Positions 1 to 6,039 of a stretch of 34,870 nt of DNA are shown here, one piece after another. The stretch lies in contig CAZLNO010000028.1 in NCBI GenBank assembly GCA_964561005.1, forward strand, positions 1 to 34,870. Reading direction: 5' to 3'. Positions within the stretch are counted from its first letter, which is position 1. The number at the start of each line of letters is the position of its first letter. The position numbers and the translations under genes are program-made. The notes below the pieces were generated by a model. The model made no database searches, had not been told where the DNA came from, and saw only the letters and a program-made list of their open reading frames with translations. Source of the DNA: CAZLNO01 sp964561005. Lineage in GTDB: Bacteria; Pseudomonadota; Alphaproteobacteria; Kiloniellales; Rhodovibrionaceae.

Positions 1-1703
1 GAGCGCGAGCCGTAGGTGCCCAGGCCATAGGGCGCGGTGTCGGTGTCGCCCTCCTCGATGGCGATGTTGTCGGCGCCGATGCCGATCTCGCTGGCCAGGA
101 TCTGGGCGTAGGTGGTCTCGTGCCCCTGGCCCTGGGTCTTGGTGCCCAGGCGGGCGATCGCCGCGCCGGTGGGGTGGATGCGGATCTCGCAGCTATCGAA
201 CATCCCGATGCCCAGGATGTCGCAGTTCCGCGTCGGGCCGGCGCCGACGATCTCGGTGAAGAAGGCCACGCCGATTCCCATCAACTCGCGCGTCTCGCCG
301 CGGTCGAAGGCGGCGCGGCGCTCGGCCTGCTCGCGGCGCAGGCCGTCGTAATCCACCGCCGCCATCATCTTCTTCATCGCGGTGGGATAGTCGCCGCTGT
401 CGTACTCCCAGCCCAGGCACTGCTGGTAGGGGAACTGCTCCGGCTGGATGAAGTTCTTCAGCCGCAGCTCGGCCGGGTCCATGCCCAGCTTTTGCGCCAG
501 GATGTCCACCATCCGCTCGATCATGTAGGCGGCCTCGGTCACCCGGAAGGAGCAGCGGTAGGCCACCCCGCCCGGCGCCTTGTTGGTGTAGACGCCGTCC
601 ACGCTCACATGCGCGGTGGGGATGTCGTAGGACCCGGTGCAGATGTTGAAGAACCCGGCGGGGAACTTGCTGGGGTCGGCGCAGGCGTCGAAGGCGCCGT
701 GGTCGGCCAGCACGTGGGCGCGCAGCCCGGTGATGCGGCCGTCCCGGGTCGCCGCCAGCTCCGCCGTCATGTGGTAGTCGCGGGCGAAGGCGGTGGTGGT
801 CAGGTTCTCGATGCGTGATTCCACCCACTTCACCGGCACGCCCAGCACGATCGAGGCGACGATGGCGCAGACATAGCCGGGATAGACCCCGACCTTGTTG
901 CCGAAGCCGCCGCCGATGTCCGGCGCGATGACGTGGATCTTGTGCTCCGGAATACCCGACAGCAGCGCCGCCACGGTGCGCACCACGTGCGGCGCCTGGA
1001 AGGTGCCGTAGAGCGTCAGCGCTTCGTTCACCTTGTCCATCGAGGCGACGCAGGCGCAGGTCTCCAGCGGCGCGGGGTGGACGCGCTGATAGCTGATCAG
1101 CTCCTTGACCGTCACCTCGGCCTGGTCGAAGGCGCCGTCGGTGGCGGCCTTGTCGCCGACCTCCCAGGTGAAGATGTGGTTGTGGTGCCGGCGCGCGCCG
1201 TGCGCGCCCTCGTTCTTGCCCTGCAGGTCCTCGCGCAGCACCGGCGCGTCGTCGTCCAGCGCGCGGAAAGGGTCGACCAGCGGCGGCAGGTCCTCGTACT
1301 CGATCTCGACCAGCTCCGCCGCGTCGGCGGCGATGTAGCGGTCCTCGGCGATGACGAAGGCGACCTCCTGGTTCTGGAACAGCACCTTCTCCTCGGCCAG
1401 CACGGCCTGCACGTCGCCGGCCAGCGTGGGCATGTAGTGCAGGCCCAGCGGCTTCAGGTCCGCGGCGGTCAGCACCGCCTTCACGCCCGGCAGGGCCAGC
1501 GCCGCCGAGGCGTCGATCGACGTGATGCGCGCGTGGGCGTGCGGCGAGCGCACGAACTCGCCGTGCAGCATGCCGGGCAGCTTGACGTCGTCGACATAGC
1601 GGCCCCTGCCCTGGATGAAGCGCGCGTCCTCGGTGCGCTTGCGCGGGCAGCCGACGCCCTTGAGGTCGTCGCTGCGCTGTTCCCTGGTCGCGACCTCGCT
1701 CAT
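1..1703 (-). CDS. coxL: Aerobic CO dehydrogenase large subunit, form I (partial, 3' end outside window)
   Basis: Molybdenum/copper-containing catalytic subunit of aerobic CO dehydrogenase, which oxidises CO with water to CO2 and passes electrons through CoxS and CoxM to the respiratory chain. About 567 residues are present of the roughly 800 usual for the family; the stop lies left of the window. The form I active-site motif AYRCSFR is encoded at 543-563, with the Cu-ligating cysteine as residue 384 (codon 552-554). Form II homologues carry AYRGAGR instead. Further family landmarks are GGGFGNKVG around residue 265 and a GQGHETTYAQ cofactor-binding stretch near the left edge. The start is an ATG whose ATGA overlaps the coxS stop by 4 bases, so the two are translationally coupled. 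The xanthine dehydrogenase family is broader, but the Cys motif and the M-S-L gene order make CODH the clear choice. Confidence 0.95.
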   Translation of the reverse strand, partial: MSEVATREQRSDDLKGVGCPRKRTEDARFIQGRGRYVDDVKLPGMLHGEFVRSPHAHARITSIDASAALALPGVKAVLTAADLKPLGLHYMPTLAGDVQAVLAEEKVLFQNQEVAFVIAEDRYIAADAAELVEIEYEDLPPLVDPFRALDDDAPVLREDLQGKNEGAHGARRHHNHIFTWEVGDKAATDGAFDQAEVTVKELISYQRVHPAPLETCACVASMDKVNEALTLYGTFQAPHVVRTVAALLSGIPEHKIHVIAPDIGGGFGNKVGVYPGYVCAIVASIVLGVPVKWVESRIENLTTTAFARDYHMTAELAATRDGRITGLRAHVLADHGAFDACADPSKFPAGFFNICTGSYDIPTAHVSVDGVYTNKAPGGVAYRCSFRVTEAAYMIERMVDILAQKLGMDPAELRLKNFIQPEQFPYQQCLGWEYDSGDYPTAMKKMMAAVDYDGLRREQAERRAAFDRGETRELMGIGVAFFTEIVGAGPTRNCDILGIGMFDSCEIRIHPTGAAIARLGTKTQGQGHETTYAQILASEIGIGADNIAIEEGDTDTAPYGLGTYGSR

Positions 1704-2197
1704 TCCGCGGCCTCCCTCGTTTCGGCCAGACGCTCGGCGGCGTGGCGGACCGCCTTGACGATGTTCTGATAGCCGGTGCAGCGGCAGAGGTTGCCGGACA
1801 GACCCCAGCGGATCTCCTCTTCCGAGGGGTTGGGGTTCTCCTGCAACAGGCGGTAAGCGCGCATGATCATTCCCGGCGTGCAGTAGCCGCACTGCAGGCC
1901 GTGCATCTCGCGAAAGCCCTCCTGGAGGGGGTGCAGCGTGCCGTCGGCGCCGGCCAGGCCCTCGACGGTGGCGACCTCGCCGCCGTCGGCCTGGATGGCG
2001 AACAGCGTGCAGGATTTCACCGAGCGGCCGTCCAGGTCGACCGTGCAGGCGCCGCAGTGGCTGGTCTCGCAGCCGATGTGCGCGCCGGTCAGGCCCAGGT
2101 GCTCGCGCAGCAGGTGGATCAGCAGGGTGCGCGGCTCGACCAGGGCGTCCACCGGCTGGCCGTTCACCGTCAGCTTGATATGGACCTTGTCGGACAT
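1700..2197 (-). CDS. coxS: Aerobic CO dehydrogenase small iron-sulfur subunit
   Basis: 165-residue subunit carrying two [2Fe-2S] clusters that relay electrons from the molybdenum site in CoxL to FAD in CoxM. The N-terminal plant-ferredoxin-like cluster ligands are visible in GCETSHCGACTVDLDG followed by a Cys about 6 residues later. The C-terminal cluster ligands are in QCGYCTPGM and NLCRCTGYQN. The length is normal for the family. The chosen ATG (MSDKVHIKLTVNG) follows a GGGAGA ribosome-binding sequence. A longer frame continues upstream, but that part only shadows coxM. The stop overlaps the coxL start (ATGA), and 26 bases separate this start from the coxM stop, so coxM-coxS-coxL form one operon. 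Confidence 0.96.
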   Translation of the reverse strand: MSDKVHIKLTVNGQPVDALVEPRTLLIHLLREHLGLTGAHIGCETSHCGACTVDLDGRSVKSCTLFAIQADGGEVATVEGLAGADGTLHPLQEGFREMHGLQCGYCTPGMIMRAYRLLQENPNPSEEEIRWGLSGNLCRCTGYQNIVKAVRHAAERLAETREAAE

Positions 2198-2223
2198 GGG
2201 GCGGACTCTCCCTTCGAAGGGGG

Positions 2224-3090
2224 TCAGGCGGCGGCGCGCTGGCGCGCCCGCTGGATGGCGCGCGTGGCCATGACGCCGGCCATGCGCTTGCGGTAGTCCT
2301 CCGGCCCGCGGCCGTCGGCGGCCGGCTCGGCGATGGCGACGCAGGCCGCGGCGGCCTTCGCGATGGCGTCGCGGTCCACGGGCGAGCCCTCCAGCGCCGC
2401 CACGGCGTCGGGGACGTAGAGCGGCGTGTCCGCCACGTTGGTCAGCGCCACCGCCGCCCGGCGGCAGCGCCCGCCGTCCATGACCAGGACCACCGCCGCC
2501 GCCGCGGTGGCGTAGTCGCCCACCTTGCGCTTCAGCTTCTCGTAGGCGTAACCGTGGCCGGCCGGCGGCACCGGGATGCGCGCCTCGGTCAGCAATTCCT
2601 CGGGCTCGCGCAGGGTGGTGTAGGCGCCCTCGTAGAACTCGCGCGCGGCCACCTGCCGGGTCCCGTCCGGGCCTTGCAGGGTGAAGGTGGCGTCGAGGCA
2701 CTGCATCAGGGCGGGCATGTCGTTGCCGGGATCGCCGTTGGCGACGTTGCCGCCCAGCGTGCCCAGGCTGCGCACCTGCGGGTCGGCGATCTGCGCCGCC
2801 GTCTCGGGGACGATGGGGCAGCGGCGGGCCAGCTCGTCGGAGGTGAGCAGGTCCTGCTGCGTCGTCATCGCGCCGAGCACGATCTCGTCGCCTTCGACGC
2901 GGATGCCGGCGAGATCCCGGATGCGGCGCAGGTCGATCAGGTGCTTCGGCGCGGCCAGGCGCAGCTTCATCATCGGCACGAGGCTGTGCCCGCCGGCCAG
3001 CGCGAAGGCGTCCTCGCCCAGTTCGCCGATGAGGCGCACGGCCTCGGCGACGGACTCCGGGCGGTGGTAGGTGAAGGGCGCGGGTATCAT
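2224..3090 (-). CDS. coxM: Aerobic CO dehydrogenase medium FAD-binding subunit
   Basis: 288-residue flavoprotein subunit that accepts electrons from the CoxS iron-sulfur clusters and hands them to the quinone pool. The two family FAD-binding motifs are present: AGGHSLVPMMK around residues 32-42 and TLGGNVANGDPGND around residues 110-123. The length matches CoxM of known carboxidotrophs. The ATG is preceded by GGGGAGG at 6 bases, a strong ribosome-binding site, and the protein begins in the usual way (MIPAPFTYHRP). It is the first structural gene after coxC, across a 167-base spacer that holds three direct repeats. Confidence 0.95.
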   Translation of the reverse strand: MIPAPFTYHRPESVAEAVRLIGELGEDAFALAGGHSLVPMMKLRLAAPKHLIDLRRIRDLAGIRVEGDEIVLGAMTTQQDLLTSDELARRCPIVPETAAQIADPQVRSLGTLGGNVANGDPGNDMPALMQCLDATFTLQGPDGTRQVAAREFYEGAYTTLREPEELLTEARIPVPPAGHGYAYEKLKRKVGDYATAAAAVVLVMDGGRCRRAAVALTNVADTPLYVPDAVAALEGSPVDRDAIAKAAAACVAIAEPAADGRGPEDYRKRMAGVMATRAIQRARQRAAA

Positions 3091-3205
3091 CGTCGACCTC
3101 CCCGGTCGCGTTTGGCGCCGGTTCGCCCGAGGGCGCCGGCACCTGTCTTCGCTTCTTTCGCCCACCGATTCAGCCGCCGCCGCGCCGGCGCAGGCAATGC
3201 GGCGC

Positions 3206-3256
3206 GCACGAGCGGCGCCGCGAGTGCACGAGCGGCGGTGGTCTGCACGAACGGCG
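3206..3256. promoter_or_regulatory. Three direct repeats between coxC and coxM, candidate LytTR operator
   Basis: The 12-base unit GCACGAGCGGCG occurs at 3206-3217 and 3226-3237, and with one change (GCACGAACGGCG) at 3245-3256. The repeat starts are 20 and 19 bases apart, about two helical turns. On the minus strand each unit contains GCCG(T/C)TCGT. The best copy, GCCGTTCGT (3247-3255), fits 8 of 9 positions of the LytTR-domain consensus as I recall it, [TA][AC][CA]GTTN[AG][TG], and the other two fit 7. The array lies about 115 bases upstream of coxM and immediately after the stop of coxC, which encodes a LytTR protein. The repeats are seen; binding by CoxC is inferred. Confidence 0.55.
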
Positions 3257-3257
3257 A

Positions 3258-4412
3258 CTACGGGCGTGCGTGTCCGAGCGCCGCACGCACCTGGGACATA
3301 CGGCGGCGGCTGACCGGCACGCGATAGGCCCGCTCGCCGTCCAGCCGCAGCTCGCCCTGGTCGCGGACCTGCCGCAGGGCCACGGCGTGCGAGAGGTTGA
3401 CGATGTGGCTGCGGTGGACGCGCAGGAAGGCGCCGGCGCCGCTGAGCTGGCGGTCCAGCTCGGAGATGGATCGGTCGCAGAAGTACGTACGCGCGCCGTC
3501 GAAGATGCGCGTGTAGTGCGCGTCCGCCTGCACGGCATAGATGCGCTCGCGCGGCAGCAGCACGGTCTGTCCGCCGGCCTTGACCGGGATACCCGCTGAC
3601 GCCGCGCCGGCTGGCCGGCTTTCCGCGCCGGGTCCGCCACGGGACGGAGGCTCCGTTCCCACGCCGAAGGTATCGAGGCCGCCGGGCCCCGTGGCCGGCA
3701 CCGTGGCCGGCTGCTCCGGCAGCACCACCAGGACGAACAGGCCGGTCACGACGAAAGCGGATACCGCCACGACGATGGCCAGCAGACTGGAACTCAGCGC
3801 CGGTGCCGTCACCTCCACGGGGGAACCGCCCGGCAGGAAGTCGACGGCGGCCATCGCCGTGTAGTGCATGGTCGAGATCGCCAGGCCCATCGCGCCGCCG
3901 CCCAGCAGGATGGGCTGCCGCCGGCCGGACGCGAAGCACAGCCACAGGGCCCCGGTGGCCGCCGCGATGCCGACCACGGTGCTGGCCAGCACCACGGGCG
4001 GCTTGTAGACCGTGATGCAGTTCGCCTGCATCGCCGCCATGCCGATGTAGTGCATCGCCGCGATGCCGCCGCCCATCAGCGTCCCGGCCAGCGACAGGCG
4101 CGGCGGGGTGAGTGGCCGGTAGCTGGCGAAGAAGACGCCCAGGCCCACGACCAGGATGCACACCAGGGCGGAGACCAGCGTCATCAGCACGTCGTAGGCC
4201 ACGGCGACCGGCAGGTCGAAGGCCAGCATGCCGATGAAATGCATGGACCAGATGCCGATTCCCAGCGACAGCGCCGAGGCCACCAGGATCAGCTTGGATG
4301 GCAGCGCGTGCGGCTCGCTCAGGCGGCGCGCCAGGAACAGGCTGACATAGCTGCCCTGGACCGCGATCAGCACCGACAGCGCCACCAGGCGCCAATCGTA
4401 CTCCACCGGCAC
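3258..4412 (-). CDS. coxC: CoxC-like MHYT membrane sensor with LytTR DNA-binding domain
   Basis: Membrane-anchored regulator of about 384 residues. The N-terminal half is a multi-helix MHYT sensor with three repeats of the signature (WSMHFIGML, AMHYIGMAAM, TMHYTAMAA). The MHYT histidines are proposed to bind a metal that senses CO, NO or O2. A proline- and glycine-rich linker leads to a C-terminal LytTR domain recognisable by FLRVHRSHIVNL and YRVPVSRRR. This architecture matches CoxC and CoxH of Oligotropha cox clusters. The first possible start is TTG at 4460, but GGAG there sits only 1 base away. GTG at 4412 follows GGGAGG at 9 bases and begins just before the first membrane helix, so I prefer it. 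The gene sits directly upstream of coxM on the same strand. Confidence 0.9.
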   Translation of the reverse strand: MPVEYDWRLVALSVLIAVQGSYVSLFLARRLSEPHALPSKLILVASALSLGIGIWSMHFIGMLAFDLPVAVAYDVLMTLVSALVCILVVGLGVFFASYRPLTPPRLSLAGTLMGGGIAAMHYIGMAAMQANCITVYKPPVVLASTVVGIAAATGALWLCFASGRRQPILLGGGAMGLAISTMHYTAMAAVDFLPGGSPVEVTAPALSSSLLAIVVAVSAFVVTGLFVLVVLPEQPATVPATGPGGLDTFGVGTEPPSRGGPGAESRPAGAASAGIPVKAGGQTVLLPRERIYAVQADAHYTRIFDGARTYFCDRSISELDRQLSGAGAFLRVHRSHIVNLSHAVALRQVRDQGELRLDGERAYRVPVSRRRMSQVRAALGHARP

Positions 4413-4597
4413 CGCTGCACGCCTCCCGACCCCGCGCTCACCGAGGGGGCTCGATGACAAGCTCCGTCAGGTTACCGGCGTGGCCGGGCGCGCGCAAGAA
4501 GGCGACGACAAAAGCGGCGTGCCGGCCTCTGCTTGTACGCGCCGTCGTTGTCGGGCCGTGGCTGGCGGCGGCGACCGCAAATGCAAACTTCGATAAC

Positions 4598-4714
4598 GCA
4601 ATTTTTGTGGGATTTTATCCAGAACTCGTGGTTTTGAATTGTAATCGCTTCCAAAAGATCGCTGTTCGGAACATGAACAGGGTGGGCGACTGAAAAAAGT
4701 TCCCACGAAATTGC
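4598..4714. repeat. Imperfect inverted repeat pair in the A+T-rich spacer
   Basis: GCAATTTTTGTGGGA at 4598-4612 is matched on the opposite strand by GCAATTTCGTGGGA (4701-4714), one insertion apart. The similarity continues inward more weakly (TTTTATCCAG against ACTTTTTTCAG). The arms are separated by 88 bases. They could be a pair of operator half-sites for a regulator bound across the divergent promoters, or the ends of a small non-autonomous element; no flanking target duplication is obvious. Confidence 0.4.
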
Positions 4715-4742
4715 TTGCATCGGGAGGCAAAAGAATTAATAT
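4715..4742 (+). promoter_or_regulatory. Possible sigma-70 promoter for the MarR-type regulator
   Basis: TTGCAT (4715-4720), a 16-base spacer and TAATAT (4737-4742) give a fair match to a housekeeping promoter, in the most A+T-rich part of the spacer. The -10 region overlaps GAATTAATATTC, whose outer arms GAAT/ATTC are inverted, a plausible autoregulatory operator for a MarR dimer. This is inference from sequence pattern only. Confidence 0.3.
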
Positions 4743-4882
4743 TCGGTAAACGAAGTGCGATGCGGGCAACAAGATCGAATGCATTGGCCGCCCAAAGCTG
4801 GAACGAGCGTATCGTGATGACCGAGCCAACCAAGACCGCTAGTCTCCGAGGCACCGCTTATGAGGAAGGGTCCAAGACCGTC

Positions 4883-5344
4883 ATGAACATGGACCAGAGC
4901 ACGTCGACCAGCCAGTCCGAAGAAATCGCGCTGGCGCTGGAGCAGTTGATTCGTTTGCACTACAGTCAAAGCTTCCGTCACGGGCTCAAGCCGGCACAGT
5001 GGCATGCTTTGCGCTATTTCGCCCTGGCCGACGAGGCTGACAGAACCGTGACCGCCTTCGCGCGACACCGCGCGTCGACCATGGGCACCGCGTCCACGAC
5101 GATCTCCACCCTGGTGCAGAAAGGCTACCTCGCCAGGGACTATGGGGACGGCGTGCCGCGCAACCGTGGGCTGCACCTGACCGAGCGCGGGCAGAAGTTG
5201 CTTGAAGACGACCCGATCAAAACTTTGGTCGATGCCATCGACGATCTCAGCGCCGACGAACGGCAATCGATGTCGCGCATCCTGGACAAACTCGTCACCA
5301 GGATGTCGCGCGTTCGAACGGTGTTGCGAACGTCGAGCGAATAG
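4883..5344 (+). CDS. MarR-family winged-helix transcriptional regulator
   Basis: About 153 residues. The central part shows a MarR winged helix: the helical region LEQLIRLHYSQSFRHGLKPAQ, a recognition-helix segment (STMGTASTTISTLVQKGYL) and a wing (YGDGVPRNRGLHLTERGQ). These proteins bind DNA as dimers and usually release it on binding a small phenolic or oxidative ligand; the ligand here cannot be told. The ATG at 4883 follows AGGAAGGG at 12 bases. An in-frame ATG at 4817 and one at 4715 are possible but lack good ribosome-binding sites. The gene is divergent from coxC and convergent with infC. It might regulate the cox genes, but nothing seen demonstrates that. Confidence 0.8.
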   Translation: MNMDQSTSTSQSEEIALALEQLIRLHYSQSFRHGLKPAQWHALRYFALADEADRTVTAFARHRASTMGTASTTISTLVQKGYLARDYGDGVPRNRGLHLTERGQKLLEDDPIKTLVDAIDDLSADERQSMSRILDKLVTRMSRVRTVLRTSSE

Positions 5345-5414
5345 CCTCCCGCTGGCGCATCGCCTCGCGGAAGTCTGGCGTCATGCGATCGGCAGATCAC
5401 GGTCTGGCGCGGGT

Positions 5415-5435
5415 CGCGCCGCTTAACGCGGCGCG
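5415..5435. terminator. Short perfect hairpin at the infC stop codon
   Basis: CGCGCCGC (5415-5422) and GCGGCGCG (5428-5435) form an 8-bp stem around the loop TTAAC, which includes the TAA stop of infC. There is no T-tract on either side, so it is not a textbook intrinsic terminator. It lies between the convergent ends of infC and the MarR-type gene and may block read-through or protect the mRNA end. Confidence 0.4.
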
Positions 5436-5959
5436 ATGACCATGATCATTTGCCGGCCTTCCATTTTCGGACTGGCTTCCACCTTCGCCTGATCGGCAAC
5501 GGCTTCGCGGACCCGCTCCAGAAGCTTCTGGCCAAGATCCTGGTGGGCCATTTCCCGGCCGCGGAAGCGCATCGTCACCTTGACCTTGTCGCCTTCCGCC
5601 AGGAATTTCTCGATGGCCTTCATCTTCACGTTGTAATCGTGCTCGTCGATGTTCGGGCGCATCTTGATTTCCTTGACCTCGATGGTCTTCTGCTTTTTGC
5701 GCGCCTCGTTCTGGCGCTTCTGCATTTCATACTTGTAGCGCCCGTAATCCAGAATCTTGCAAACAGGTGGGCTGGCCGTCGGCGAAATCTCCACGAGGTC
5801 AAGCCCCGCCGATTCCGCCCGCTCGCGCGCCTCGCGGGTTGGCACGACGCCTACATTGTTGCCCTCCTCGTCGATGAGGCGGACTTCCCGAATCGTGATC
5901 TGCTCGTTCACGCGCGGCCCGTCTTTCGACGGCGCGCTATCGGCGGTTGGCCTTGCTAT
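5423..5959 (-). CDS. infC: Translation initiation factor IF-3, AUA start
   Basis: IF-3 binds the 30S subunit, discriminates against non-canonical start codons and keeps subunits apart. The protein shows the N-domain (PRVNEQITIREVRLIDEEG), the linker helix (CKILDYGRYKYEMQKRQ) and the C-domain (EIKMRPNIDEHDYNVK and KVTMRFRGREMAH). The nearest ordinary start is GTG at 5911 (VNEQI), but the frame is open upstream and encodes IARPTADSAPSKDGPR, the usual IF-3 N-terminal tail. That tail begins with ATA at 5957-5959, preceded at 8 bases by AAGGGAG, a near-ideal ribosome-binding site; GTG 5911 has none. I therefore place the start at ATA, giving 178 residues, normal for IF-3. It lies 80 bases downstream of thrS. 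Confidence 0.93.
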   Translation of the reverse strand: MARPTADSAPSKDGPRVNEQITIREVRLIDEEGNNVGVVPTREARERAESAGLDLVEISPTASPPVCKILDYGRYKYEMQKRQNEARKKQKTIEVKEIKMRPNIDEHDYNVKMKAIEKFLAEGDKVKVTMRFRGREMAHQDLGQKLLERVREAVADQAKVEASPKMEGRQMIMVIAPR

Positions 5960-5974
5960 GGATCAAGCTCCCTT
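5957..5974 (-). promoter_or_regulatory. infC ribosome-binding site and AUA initiator (IF-3 autocontrol)
   Basis: AAGGGAG (complement of 5968-5974), 8 bases, then ATA (5957-5959). In Escherichia coli infC starts with AUU and IF-3 represses its own translation by rejecting that codon. A start codon of the same discriminated class with a strong Shine-Dalgarno sequence implies the same feedback here. Confidence 0.7.
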
Positions 5975-6039
5975 CGCTGCGGTTGTAGAATACCGCGTCG
6001 GCCCGTCGATCGACGAGGGGCGGACCGACGCGACGGCGT

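Larger units (their letters stand above)
4413..4882. other. Non-coding A+T-rich spacer between coxC and the marR-type gene
   Basis: No credible gene is seen here. From about 4575 to 4760 the composition is visibly richer in A and T than the rest of the window (runs such as ATTTTTGTGG, GAAAAAAG and AGAATTAATATTC). The stretch holds a long inverted repeat (4598-4612 with 4701-4714) and a possible promoter (4715-4742). It lies between divergently transcribed coxC and the MarR-type regulator, so it probably holds the control regions of both. Confidence 0.6.

Noticed and set aside
1700..3142. Frame running from upstream into coxS as one 480-residue protein
   Set aside because: Only the last 165 residues are CoxS; the upstream part is a shifted reading of coxM with no domain content.
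4467..4829. Possible 120-residue minus-strand gene in the A+T-rich spacer
   Set aside because: No ribosome-binding site, no recognisable domain, Ser/Arg-rich translation, and it overlaps the likely control region.
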